From Candidatus Woesearchaeota archaeon (lineage in GTDB: Archaea; Nanobdellota; Nanobdellia; Woesearchaeales; JAGWAF01): 24,404 bases of DNA. How positions within the stretch are numbered: position 1 is the first letter of the stretch; every line of letters begins with the position of its first letter. The position numbers were made by a program, and so were the translations under genes. The DNA is taken from NCBI GenBank assembly GCA_016932755.1, contig JAFGCE010000020.1, positions 1 to 24,404 of the forward strand. The letters are read 5' to 3'. A model generated the notes under the pieces. That model was not told the origin of the DNA, made no database searches, and saw only the letters and a program-made list of their open reading frames with translations. Below are positions 1 to 6,998 of this stretch, piece after piece.

Positions 1-666
1 CGCAGGAAGAATCTGCTTAAACTTGCGGATTCCAACAGCAAAGCATTTCTTTATCTTTCCTTTCCTTGCTCCGGCAAAGGTATATGATACCGCCGCAAAA
101 TAAAATCCTGCGAAAAACAGGACAGCAATAATAATCCTTGGAACAGCTCCGGGCTGAGCCTGCATTGACCTTACTGCAGCCTCATTCAGGTCAACATAAA
201 GAGAGGCAAGGTGGTAAACAATAAACAGCGCAACCCAGAACAGGTTAAGAATAGCAAAATCCTTCATGTATTCATACATTCCTGCCTTTCTCCCGGCAAT
301 GTCAGAACTGATTTTCCATGTTATGGAATGGAAGAATACATACACAATATAAACCACAACTGCAGCCAGCAGATAGACAAGCAGCAGCTTTTGGAAATAC
401 TGAGTCAGCTGGGGGTCGTTGGCTATCAATGAGCCTAAAGTCGGGTTTTCGCCTCTTGTTATTGAGGCTGCATTCTGGCTTATCCCTGTCCCTATTAGCA
501 CAGCATACTCAACCAGCTTCCTGAAAATAGGCGCTGTCAGGAATCCGTAAGCGACAAAGAAAAGCGCGTCAAAAACAGACGCAAGAACTAATTTTTTCGG
601 GTTTTTCTTCAGCTTTTCCAAAGATGTGTTTGTTCCCCAAAGACAGCATGTTTTTTTCCTGCTCAT
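1..666 (-). CDS. Multi-pass membrane protein, unknown function (3' end outside window)
   Basis: I do not recognise this protein. The reading frame is open from the ATG at 666 to the window edge, giving 222 residues without a stop. It starts with a short basic, Cys-containing N-terminus (MSRKKTCC), then shows about four hydrophobic segments near residues 25-45, 93-113, 137-157 and 176-197, separated by polar loops. The start codon overlaps the stop of the upstream DsbA-like gene as ATGA, so the two are almost certainly translationally coupled. The neighbours (DsbA-like and thioredoxin-fold genes) hint at a role at the membrane in thiol/disulfide handling, but nothing in its own sequence shows this. 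The Cys pair at residues 7-8 is the only redox-like feature noticed. Confidence 0.75.
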   Translation of the reverse strand, partial: MSRKKTCCLWGTNTSLEKLKKNPKKLVLASVFDALFFVAYGFLTAPIFRKLVEYAVLIGTGISQNAASITRGENPTLGSLIANDPQLTQYFQKLLLVYLLAAVVVYIVYVFFHSITWKISSDIAGRKAGMYEYMKDFAILNLFWVALFIVYHLASLYVDLNEAAVRSMQAQPGAVPRIIIAVLFFAGFYFAAVSYTFAGARKGKIKKCFAVGIRKFKQILPA

Positions 667-1286
667 TTTTCAAGCTCAGCATCAATTATTTTCTTCATCT
701 CCTCAAAAGAATGAACCCCTGCAAGCATCCTGCTGTTGATAAAAAATGTGGGTGTTCCCTCCAAGCCAGCCTCTTTTCCAAGCTCAAGCCCTTCATTAAC
801 CACAGCAGTCTTTATGCCTGATGAAAGGCATGCCTGGAACTGAAGCAGGTCAATATCAAGAATCTGCGCATAGCTGTAAAGATCTGCTGTTTTCATATCC
901 CCCTGGTTCATAAAAAGAATGTCATGGTATTCCCAGAATTTTCCCTGGTCACGGGCGCATTCAGCAGCCTCAGCAGCCCTGAACGAGTCAGTATGGAAAG
1001 GAAAGTGCTGGAATATGACATTAACCTCATCCCCGTAATTCTCCCTGATTTTGTGCACTTCAGAAACCGCAGCTGCGCACGCAGGGCACTGGAAGTCTGA
1101 AAACTCAATGACATTAACTGATGCATTGGGGTTTATGCCAGAATAATTTCCAGGTGTATAGTTCACCATGCTTGCAATCTCTATAATCTTGCCTGTTGCC
1201 GAAGGAGACGGAAATATCCTGTCAATGTTTGCAAGCGCAATCCCAAGCAGGACTATAAGGGCAATAGGGATAATAACTGCCAGCAT
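663..1286 (-). CDS. DsbA-like thiol:disulfide oxidoreductase, membrane-anchored
   Basis: This is a thioredoxin-fold protein of the DsbA/thioredoxin_4 type. Seen directly: an N-terminal hydrophobic anchor (residues 1-20), the redox site CPAC at 67-70 in the context SDFQCPACA, and the cis-proline loop GTPTFFIN with Pro179. About 140 residues after the CPAC site fit the DsbA helical insertion and C-terminal strand. It should act outside the membrane, forming or exchanging disulfides. It follows a thioredoxin-fold gene and overlaps a membrane-protein gene by ATGA. The start is uncertain: the ATG at 1286 lies 26 bases from a strong GGAGGTGG (1313-1320), while an in-frame ATA at 1307 is only five bases away and would add basic residues before the anchor. 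The family call is firm; the start and the partner are not. Confidence 0.9.
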   Translation of the reverse strand: MLAVIIPIALIVLLGIALANIDRIFPSPSATGKIIEIASMVNYTPGNYSGINPNASVNVIEFSDFQCPACAAAVSEVHKIRENYGDEVNVIFQHFPFHTDSFRAAEAAECARDQGKFWEYHDILFMNQGDMKTADLYSYAQILDIDLLQFQACLSSGIKTAVVNEGLELGKEAGLEGTPTFFINSRMLAGVHSFEEMKKIIDAELEK

Positions 1287-1312
1287 GTCCTTGTCAGATT
1301 TTTTTATCTATA

Positions 1313-1320
1313 CCACCTCC
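1313..1320 (-). promoter_or_regulatory. Strong Shine-Dalgarno that points to a non-ATG start
   Basis: The minus strand reads GGAGGTGG here. The ATG at 1286 is 26 bases away, too far for normal initiation. An ATA codon at 1307-1305, in frame and directly after an in-frame TAG (1310-1308), is five bases away. Confidence 0.6.
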
Positions 1321-1327
1321 TGAAATT

Positions 1328-1341
1328 AAAAAAATAAAAAA
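1328..1341 (-). terminator. T-rich archaeal-type terminator
   Basis: On the minus strand, six T, one A and seven T follow within ten bases of the stop codon of the thioredoxin-fold gene. This matches the oligo-T terminators of Archaea. It lies before the Shine-Dalgarno of the DsbA-like gene, so expression of that gene would depend on read-through or on a promoter I cannot identify. Confidence 0.5.
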
Positions 1342-1346
1342 TCCGC

Positions 1347-2360
1347 TTATCCGCAGCTTCCTGTGCTTCCGCTGCTTCCTGCAGTGTAGCCAAACCCTGC
1401 TGAAGGGCTTGCTGATGAAAGCTGTGTGCCGCATTCCTCAGGCGCATTGCTGAAAGCTGCGCATACTGCATTCAGAAGGCTTGCAGAATCCCTTCCTGTG
1501 CTTGGCGAAGCTCCGTTGATTACAAGATAAGGGCTTCCTCCTACTCCGTATTTTGTGTTGAGCTCCTTGTCAACATCAAAAAGAGGGTATCTTCCGCTGA
1601 GCCATGTTGACTGGTCTGCATATTTTGCGCTTACAGAGAACTCCTCATCAGTCTCTGAAACACATTCATCAACTGATGCAGTGTCAATCCCTGCTTCAGA
1701 AACGCATGTTTCAGTGTCTCCGTCAGCAAGGAAGCATTCAAGGTAGTCAAGGTATTTGCCTTTTTCCTCTTTCTGTATGCAGTGCTGCAAAAGCTCCTCG
1801 TCAAGCTCTGTCTTTCCGTGCATTGCATAATAGACAAACTTGACTGAGAAGTCAATCTTGTCTCCCAAAAGATTTGCAACAGGAACCATTCCTTTTTCAA
1901 TCTGTGTTCCGTAAGGGCAGTGCGACATTACAAACAGCTCAACTTTTGGCTTGTCTGATTTAGGCACGTCGGTTGTTTGCGGGTCTTCGCTTCCCTGGCT
2001 CATCTCATCAAGCGCTGAATCCATGTCAATATACTGGAGGAAAAGAAGCTTTCCGTCCTTGCTTACATAAGAAGGATAAGTCTCTCCTTCAATTGCAAAG
2101 CTTACCTTGTACATGCTGCTCTCTTCCTCAACTCCTGTGAGCTCAGCCTGCTTTGCTCCCTGAAGAAGCGCGTTTGTTATGAAGTCAACTGTCTTTTCTC
2201 CTGCTTCATCTGAGGACACAATGCTTCCGCTTTTGCATCCTGAAGAAAATGAGTACACCAGCGCAACTGCCAGCACCACAGAGACAAGCTGCCATATTGT
2301 GGATTTCTTTAATTTTATCTTTGTTTTCTGTTTATGTTCTTGCTTATGTTCTTTTTCCAT
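1347..2360 (-). CDS. Membrane-anchored thioredoxin-fold protein with CPYG active site
   Basis: The 337-residue protein has a basic N-terminus, one membrane segment (about 21-38), a Cys at 42, a small domain, and a thioredoxin-like domain starting near residue 138. The redox motif is SHCPYGTQ with Cys148; the usual second Cys of CxxC is Gly151. A GSPYLVING stretch supplies the cis-proline. Several further Cys lie in the helical insertion. This CPxG type occurs in archaeal and bacterial secreted thioredoxin-like proteins related to GILT or VKOR-fused domains. The tail is Ser/Gly-rich and ends GSCG. It likely acts outside the membrane with the DsbA-like protein encoded next. The start is supported by GGAGGGGTGA upstream of the ATG. 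The partner of Cys148 is unknown. Confidence 0.85.
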   Translation of the reverse strand: MEKEHKQEHKQKTKIKLKKSTIWQLVSVVLAVALVYSFSSGCKSGSIVSSDEAGEKTVDFITNALLQGAKQAELTGVEEESSMYKVSFAIEGETYPSYVSKDGKLLFLQYIDMDSALDEMSQGSEDPQTTDVPKSDKPKVELFVMSHCPYGTQIEKGMVPVANLLGDKIDFSVKFVYYAMHGKTELDEELLQHCIQKEEKGKYLDYLECFLADGDTETCVSEAGIDTASVDECVSETDEEFSVSAKYADQSTWLSGRYPLFDVDKELNTKYGVGGSPYLVINGASPSTGRDSASLLNAVCAAFSNAPEECGTQLSSASPSAGFGYTAGSSGSTGSCG

Positions 2361-2397
2361 TGAAAATCACCCCTCCGGCATTTGAAAATATCCCTTC

Positions 2398-2407
2398 TTT
2401 TTAAAGG
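2398..2407 (-). promoter_or_regulatory. TATA-like box for the CPYG thioredoxin-fold gene
   Basis: The minus strand reads CCTTTAAAAA. Transcription would start near 2376, leaving a short leader that contains the GGAGGGGTGA Shine-Dalgarno of the gene starting at 2360. Confidence 0.45.
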
Positions 2408-2410
2408 TTA

Positions 2411-2629
2411 TCATTGCTTCTTCTTTTTCTTTTCCTTTACTGCCTCATTAAGGTCTTTTACAAGCTCATCAACATCAATCCCATGGGCTTTTGCTCCCTG
2501 CTCCAGTGTCTCGAACTGCGCAGCAACGCACCCAAGGCAATGGAATCCGTGCTTCATCAGGACAGCGATTGATTTTGGGTATTTCTCAACAAGCTCCCTT
2601 ATGTTAATGTCTTTCTCTATTTCTGCCAT
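2411..2629 (-). CDS. DUF1858-type redox-disulfide domain protein
   Basis: The 72-residue protein is a stand-alone DUF1858 domain, the family described as a hybrid-cluster-protein-associated redox disulfide domain. Seen: the typical INIRELVEKYP start, the hydrophobic run leading into HGFHCLGC with Cys31 and Cys34, and the GIDVDELVKDLN helix near the C-terminus. It ends in a lysine-rich tail. I place the start at the ATG at 2629 because GGAGG lies five bases upstream, inside the last codons of the preceding DJ-1-like gene; a longer frame exists but has no such signal. The one-base gap to that gene indicates translational coupling. No signal peptide is present, so it is probably cytoplasmic. Its biochemical role is not established. 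Confidence 0.85.
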   Translation of the reverse strand: MAEIEKDINIRELVEKYPKSIAVLMKHGFHCLGCVAAQFETLEQGAKAHGIDVDELVKDLNEAVKEKKKKKQ

Positions 2630-2630
2630 C

Positions 2631-3239
2631 TTATCCTCCGATTGCCTTGACAATCCTTTCGCCGAACTTTTTTGCAGCTGCAGGGCCGTTTGCTGTTATT
2701 ATGTGTCCGTCAGCCTCAACCTCAGCCCCTGTGTATTCAGCTCCCTGCGCTTCAAGGTTTGATGATTCTGAGCTGAAGCATGTTGCCCTCTTTCCTGACA
2801 AAATGCCTGCGTTTGCAAGTATTGACGGAGCTATGCATATGGCTGCAACAACCTTTCCCTGCTCATAAGCCTCCTTTGCAATTCCCAAGGCAAGCTCATC
2901 CTCAAAATAAGCAGCTGCACCAGGGCCTCCGATAAACACAACAGCGTCATACTCATTGACAGTCACAGCAGTAATGTCCTTGTCAATCTTTGCTTCAGCG
3001 CCAAGCGCCCCTTTTGCTGTGTCAACCCCTTTTGACGAGACTGTTACAGAAAGCCCGCTCTTCTCAAAAACAGCTTTCGGCTCAAGGAATTCCTCGTCCC
3101 TAAACCCTTCAGCTGCGATTATCATCAGTACTGATTTGCCTTTGACATCAGGCATTTTTTCCACCTCGTTTTCAGGTATAGTGCAGCCTGAAAAAATAAT
3201 CAGCATGCACAAAAATAAGGATGCTTTCACCCCTCTCAT
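2631..3239 (-). CDS. DJ-1/PfpI family protein with lipoprotein-like signal
   Basis: The fold family is clear from VLMIIAAEGFRDEEF (the acidic residue region), the DAVVFIGGPGAAAYF strand-loop, and the nucleophile-elbow stretch AAICIAPSILANAG with Cys135. In most family members the residue after the Cys is His; here it is Ile, so a classical Cys-His protease or glyoxalase activity is doubtful. The N-terminus has a short hydrophobic segment followed by FSGC (Cys19), a lipobox-like site that suggests membrane attachment on the outer face, unusual for this normally cytoplasmic family. A TATA box 26 bases upstream supports leaderless expression from the ATG at 3239. It sits between a ZIP transporter and a DUF1858 gene. 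Substrate unknown; a role in thiol or aldehyde stress is only an inference. Confidence 0.85.
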   Translation of the reverse strand: MRGVKASLFLCMLIIFSGCTIPENEVEKMPDVKGKSVLMIIAAEGFRDEEFLEPKAVFEKSGLSVTVSSKGVDTAKGALGAEAKIDKDITAVTVNEYDAVVFIGGPGAAAYFEDELALGIAKEAYEQGKVVAAICIAPSILANAGILSGKRATCFSSESSNLEAQGAEYTGAEVEADGHIITANGPAAAKKFGERIVKAIGG

Positions 3240-3260
3240 GATATATGCCAGTTTTTACTA

Positions 3261-3270
3261 TTATAAATAA
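3261..3270 (-). promoter_or_regulatory. TATA box for the DJ-1-like gene (leaderless)
   Basis: The minus strand reads TTATTTATAA, centred 26 bases before the ATG at 3239, in the 40-base gap after the ZIP gene. This spacing predicts a transcript starting at or next to the ATG. Confidence 0.65.
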
Positions 3271-3279
3271 GTTTTGATG

Positions 3280-4023
3280 TCAGTGCTCAAAAAATACCTT
3301 AATCAAAACCATAAATGCAATGCCTGCTGCAAAAGGAAGAAGGACCTTGACAGAGTTAACAAGATTTCCCCGGTACATCCTGTGCATTTCAGGGACAAGG
3401 TCTGCTGATGCTATATATATGAACCCTCCTGCTGCAAAAGGAAGAAGGAACGGAACAACAGCATCCACTTTTTTTGCTGCAAGGAATCCTGCTATGCCTC
3501 CGATTATGACTGTTGACTGGGCAAGGAATGAGTAAATCACAGCCTTCTTTCTTTCATGCCCTCCGTAAACCAAAGCGCCGAACACTCCCATTTCCTGCGG
3601 AAGCTCGTGCCCTGCTATCATAAGTGATGTGACAACTCCCAGCGTTACGCTTGTCATGAATGATGCCGCAATAACTAGTCCGTCAATCGAGTTATGGACA
3701 GCATCCCCAAAAAGCATTGTGTATGTGAAAGGATGGGCTTTGCATTTTTCGCAGAGGTGCGAGTGGAAAAATCCCTCTATAAGCAAGGCAACAACAAATC
3801 CTGTCAGCGCAAAAGAGGAAACATAAAACATGTCAGCCATCTCAACAGCCTCAGCCAAAAGATGGAAAAAAGCCCCTCCAAGAAGCGCTCCTGCTGCGAA
3901 TGAAACAAGCACAGGAAGCATGCTGTCAAGCCTTTTCTGCTTAACCCAAAGCGAGAAAAGTCCTACAAGCCCGAGAAGGCTTACAAGAAAAGTTGCAATT
4001 AATATCCAGATTAGCGCAAGCAT
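3280..4023 (-). CDS. ZIP family divalent metal transporter
   Basis: The 247-residue protein has about eight hydrophobic segments, as expected for ZIP transporters, which move Zn2+, Fe2+ or similar ions toward the cytoplasm. Diagnostic residues are visible: GDAVHNSIDG in the fourth helix (His110, Asn111, Asp114) and HELPQEMG in the fifth (His139, Glu140, Glu144), which together build the binuclear metal site. The loop HSHLCEKCKAH (87-97) between helices three and four is His/Cys-rich and probably binds metal. It is the first gene of the left redox/metal block and has its own TATA box 26 bases upstream of the ATG. Metal specificity cannot be read from the sequence; zinc or iron is most likely from the family. 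Confidence 0.92.
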   Translation of the reverse strand: MLALIWILIATFLVSLLGLVGLFSLWVKQKRLDSMLPVLVSFAAGALLGGAFFHLLAEAVEMADMFYVSSFALTGFVVALLIEGFFHSHLCEKCKAHPFTYTMLFGDAVHNSIDGLVIAASFMTSVTLGVVTSLMIAGHELPQEMGVFGALVYGGHERKKAVIYSFLAQSTVIIGGIAGFLAAKKVDAVVPFLLPFAAGGFIYIASADLVPEMHRMYRGNLVNSVKVLLPFAAGIAFMVLIKVFFEH

Positions 4024-4045
4024 AACCTGTTTTTGGGTTAATTTA

Positions 4046-4053
4046 TTTATAAA
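4046..4053 (-). promoter_or_regulatory. TATA box for the ZIP transporter gene (leaderless)
   Basis: TTTATAAA centred about 26 bases before the ATG at 4023. Confidence 0.65.
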
Positions 4054-4074
4054 TCTATCCCTTAGAATTAAGCC

Positions 4075-4090
4075 AAAAATAAATAAAAAT
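4075..4090 (-). terminator. T-rich terminator after the 269-residue unknown gene
   Basis: The minus strand reads TTTTTATTTATTTTT just after the stop codon and just before the ZIP promoter, fitting an archaeal oligo-T terminator. Confidence 0.5.
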
Positions 4091-4093
4091 TAT

Positions 4094-4903
4094 TTAGTCT
4101 GCAGGGTTTAGCGCAGAAATGTTTCCAAGAAGCCCTTCGATTCCGCCATCGCCAAGGTCAAAAAGAGGTCCCTGGGCTTCACCGCTGACAACAGTTTTCC
4201 CGTGATTATACTGTCCGTTGAGGAAGTCCTCAACACCGCATTTAAGCTCTGTGACTTTCTTGTCCCCGTTTCCGTCTTTTGAGATGACTTTTAGGGTTTC
4301 TTTCTTCTGTGCTGTGTAGCTGTCCATGAAATCGTTGTAATGGCGTTTGTAGCCGAACATCTCGACTCCAACGATATTGCTGATTTCCTCGTGCATAACC
4401 GCATCAAGGTTCAGCTTTTTTCTTTTTTCCTCATCAAACCCATTCTCCATTGCGACATATTTCTCGGCAAGCTTCCCGAGCTCAGGGCTTTTTTCCTCCT
4501 TTCCTGCTGATGCAACAGCAACATCATACATGATGCTTGCGATTATGTCAGCAGCAAGGTCTTCCCTTGTTTCAATTCCTTCCCTGTTCTTGAATTTAGA
4601 AAGCCTGTAAAGCCTTTTTGCAAGCTCAGCGTCTTCTGAGGCATACTTAACCCTAAGAAGCCAGTTAAGCTCTATTACCTGCCTTGCAGTAAAGTCTTTT
4701 GTAAGCATATTGTAAAGCCTTGAGGCTGCGTTATAGTTTATATCCTCAGGTTTCTCAATAAGCATCAGAGAATTATGTATAAGGTTTGCAGCCCTTCTTA
4801 TCGAAAGCCCCTTGTTGCTTTCAACAGGCTGGTTTATGTAAGCCCTTGGGCTATATATATTTTCACTTGTTTTTTCATCTGTTTCAGCTGTGTCGCATAT
4901 CAT
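4094..4903 (-). CDS. Soluble protein of unknown function, 269 residues
   Basis: I do not recognise this protein. It has no signal peptide or membrane segment. The middle (about residues 30-200) is charged and mostly helical in character, with segments such as LAADIIASIMYDVAVASAG, and the C-terminus is Gly-rich and acidic (FDLGDGGIEGLLGN). The ATG at 4903 has GGTGA six bases upstream, and a palindromic TATA box lies about 55 bases upstream. It is a single-gene unit: a T-rich terminator follows, and the upstream gene is separated by a strong T-rich tract. No catalytic motif was found. Confidence 0.75.
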   Translation of the reverse strand: MICDTAETDEKTSENIYSPRAYINQPVESNKGLSIRRAANLIHNSLMLIEKPEDINYNAASRLYNMLTKDFTARQVIELNWLLRVKYASEDAELAKRLYRLSKFKNREGIETREDLAADIIASIMYDVAVASAGKEEKSPELGKLAEKYVAMENGFDEEKRKKLNLDAVMHEEISNIVGVEMFGYKRHYNDFMDSYTAQKKETLKVISKDGNGDKKVTELKCGVEDFLNGQYNHGKTVVSGEAQGPLFDLGDGGIEGLLGNISALNPAD

Positions 4904-4953
4904 TTTTATTCACCCGGTTATATTCGACAAACTTACATCGTTAATTACAGCCT

Positions 4954-4963
4954 CTTTATAAAG
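4954..4963 (-). promoter_or_regulatory. TATA box for the 269-residue unknown gene
   Basis: CTTTATAAAG, a perfect palindrome. It predicts a transcript start near 4932 and a leader of about 29 bases that includes the GGTGA Shine-Dalgarno. Confidence 0.55.
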
Positions 4964-4992
4964 CTTATGGTTTATTGTCCTTTGTCAGTAGT

Positions 4993-5014
4993 AAAAAAAT
5001 AAAAAAATAAAAAA
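4993..5014 (-). terminator. Triple oligo-T terminator
   Basis: After the stop of the acidic protein, the minus strand carries runs of six, seven and seven T separated by single A. This is the clearest oligo-T terminator of the window. Confidence 0.75.
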
Positions 5015-5021
5015 GGTTTTT

Positions 5022-6155
5022 TTACTCTTCTGCTTCAGGCTCTTCCTCAGGCTCGTCTTCTGAATCGCTGCCTTTTACTTTGGGCTTTGCTTTTGCCTTG
5101 GTTTCTGCAGATGTGGCATTGTCCTCATCTTCATCTGCATCCTCGCCCTTTACTTTTGCCTTTGTCTCGGTTTTGACATCTGCCTTTACTTTTCCTTCTC
5201 CTTTCTTTACTATCCTTACTTCAGCAAGGTCCTTCCCCTGTTTAAGGGCGGATTCAAGTGCGGCAATCTCCTCGTCCGTTGCTCCTTTTTCAGCCTTGAT
5301 TTTTATTTTTGCCTTGTTCTTGTTGGCTTCAACTTTAACATCGAAGGCTGAGTTTACTCCTTCCATGCTCTGGAGCATTGCCTGGAGCTGCTCTTTCTCC
5401 TCTGCGCTGATTTTATTGCTTACCTTAAGCCTTATCTGGTTAAGCGCCTGGAGAGCTTCCTCGTTTTCAGCCATTGCTTCCTCAATCTCAACAGCATCAG
5501 CAAGCTGCTCTTCGCCGTCTCCGTTGCCCAGCTCCTCAACAATTTCCTCGACTTCAGCTACAGTCTCCTCATAAGCTTCCTGTGCTTTTGCAGCCTTGTC
5601 CATCTTTTTCTGGGCAATCATTGCCTGGACTTCCATAAGCCTTTCATGCGCATGCGCAAGCCCTTTCTTTGCTTTTGCAGACTTGCCGAATGTCAAAGCA
5701 AGGCTTATTCTTTCCATAGCCCTTTCAAGCCCGTACAATGCTGAGTCTGGTGTTACTCCGGCTTCTTCAGTAACCTCTTCCCCGACTTCTACCAGAACTT
5801 CTTCCTCTTCTGTTTCGTCCTCAGCTTCTGTCTCGGTCTCTTCTTCGTCTTCTACTTCAGCTTCGTCCTCGGATTCTATCTCTGTTTCGTCTTCTGTTTC
5901 AACTTCTGTCTCTTCCTCATCCTCAACTTCTGCTTCAGTTTCTGTTTCGTCCTCTGTTTCCAATTCATCCCCGGCATCGGCTTCGTCTTCAACATCTGCA
6001 TCTTCAGCCCCGTCGTCCACATCGCCAGACACATCTTCTGTGCCATCCTCAACCGAATCATCTCCGGTTTCAGTTGTATCATCTTCAGCAAATGCAAACG
6101 GCACAACTGCCAGCACCATCAGCATAGCCAGGATGACTGCTATTGTTTTTTTCAT
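5022..6155 (-). CDS. Secreted acidic repeat protein with DUF5667-like domain
   Basis: The 377-residue protein begins MKKTIAVILAML with a signal peptide that should be cut after AFA (residue 23). Residues 24-125 are almost only Glu, Asp, Thr, Val and Ser in ETEDE-type repeats. A helical domain follows from about 133 (GVTPDSALYGLERAMERI), which is the signature of DUF5667-like proteins. The rest is coiled-coil-like with an AKVKG/ETKAK repeat tail, again very acidic at the end. I choose the ATG at 6155 because GGGAGGT lies seven bases upstream; an upstream ATG at 6200 has no such signal and would bury the signal peptide. Function is unknown; acidic repeats of this kind often bind cations or cell-surface partners. 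Confidence 0.85.
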   Translation of the reverse strand: MKKTIAVILAMLMVLAVVPFAFAEDDTTETGDDSVEDGTEDVSGDVDDGAEDADVEDEADAGDELETEDETETEAEVEDEEETEVETEDETEIESEDEAEVEDEEETETEAEDETEEEEVLVEVGEEVTEEAGVTPDSALYGLERAMERISLALTFGKSAKAKKGLAHAHERLMEVQAMIAQKKMDKAAKAQEAYEETVAEVEEIVEELGNGDGEEQLADAVEIEEAMAENEEALQALNQIRLKVSNKISAEEKEQLQAMLQSMEGVNSAFDVKVEANKNKAKIKIKAEKGATDEEIAALESALKQGKDLAEVRIVKKGEGKVKADVKTETKAKVKGEDADEDEDNATSAETKAKAKPKVKGSDSEDEPEEEPEAEE

Positions 6156-6192
6156 CTTTTTTACCTCCCTCGTTTGTTTACTATGAGCATGA

Positions 6193-6885
6193 TTATTCAT
6201 CTAATTGTATTGGATTTTGCCTTTCATCTACAAAAATTCTTGTAATGTCTTTTTTTGCTGCAGGGCTTCTTTCTGCATTCTCTGCAGTCCTTTCTACCAC
6301 TGGCTCAATTGTTTTTTCAAGATACTCCTGCGAAAGGTCTGCATGCCGGTATATCCTTACTTTTATCTCTCTTCCGATATGCCCGTTGAGTATCTGGCCC
6401 ATCTCCCTGTAATCCTCGCTGTAACCTCCCTGCGGGACAGCCCTTATGCTTGTGTCAAATGCGCCCTGTCCCCCTATCTTTATTTCGAACGGCTTTTTGC
6501 ATTCCTTCCATTTTTCGTTTCCTTCACTGTCCAGCTCGCAATAAGCAAACCATACAAGGTCTCCGTCCTTTACTGGGTAGGTTGGTGAATGGGGCGCTTT
6601 TGCCTTGCCGTCATTTTTTGTTTCATCCATTCTTGTGTTTGCAATCCTTGCAACTGTAGCTGCAACAAGCGCCAAGGGATAATCTTTGCTGGTGTTCAGG
6701 CGCACTGTCTTCTCAAGTGCTGAGTAATCCCCATACTTTGCTTCAAAAGGGAATTCTGTTGCCAGGTATTTCTTTCCGTCGCTATGAACATATGCTGCCT
6801 CTCTGTATGCAACATCCTCAAGCCTTATTTCTCCTGCATCCTCAAATCTTGTTTCCCATCTTGAGTCTGGATTGTTTTCTGCCAT
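6193..6885 (-). CDS. Soluble protein of unknown function, 230 residues
   Basis: I do not recognise this protein. It has no membrane segment or signal peptide. Visible features: a mixed alpha/beta composition, a stretch GDLVWFAYCELDSEGNEKW in the middle, IGGQGAFDTSIRAVPQGGY, and a polar C-terminus (RIFVDERQNPIQLDE). I place the start at the ATG at 6885 (MAENNPDSRW) because a TATA-like box lies about 30 bases upstream and the longer frame starts inside that promoter. It lies 37 bases before the acidic secreted protein in the same direction, and no separate TATA box is obvious between them, so the two may be co-transcribed. Confidence 0.72.
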   Translation of the reverse strand: MAENNPDSRWETRFEDAGEIRLEDVAYREAAYVHSDGKKYLATEFPFEAKYGDYSALEKTVRLNTSKDYPLALVAATVARIANTRMDETKNDGKAKAPHSPTYPVKDGDLVWFAYCELDSEGNEKWKECKKPFEIKIGGQGAFDTSIRAVPQGGYSEDYREMGQILNGHIGREIKVRIYRHADLSQEYLEKTIEPVVERTAENAERSPAAKKDITRIFVDERQNPIQLDE

Positions 6886-6911
6886 ATTATACCTATAAAG
6901 TAAAGCAAACA

Positions 6912-6919
6912 CTTATAAT
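6912..6919 (-). promoter_or_regulatory. TATA-like box for the 230-residue unknown gene
   Basis: The minus strand reads ATTATAAG, centred 30 bases before the ATG at 6885. Confidence 0.5.
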
Positions 6920-6998
6920 CTGTTGATGGAACGATGGCTCTAAATCGGATAAAAACAAACAGAATTACTGGTTATTGTTTCTGTATGTTCCACAGGCT

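Noticed and set aside
2382..2762. 126-residue plus-strand frame opposite the DUF1858 and DJ-1 genes
   Set aside because: It is the shadow of two genes with clear family motifs and proper start signals on the minus strand.
5822..6000. CRISPR-like or tandem DNA repeat array
   Set aside because: The repetition follows codon triplets of Glu/Asp/Thr within an open frame and has no spacer-repeat periodicity.
5080..6186. Long Ser-rich open frames on the plus strand opposite the acidic protein
   Set aside because: They are the antisense of GAA/GAG/GAC-rich repeats (TTC, TCT, TCC reading as Ser/Phe). They have no Shine-Dalgarno, and the minus-strand gene has a signal peptide and a recognised domain.
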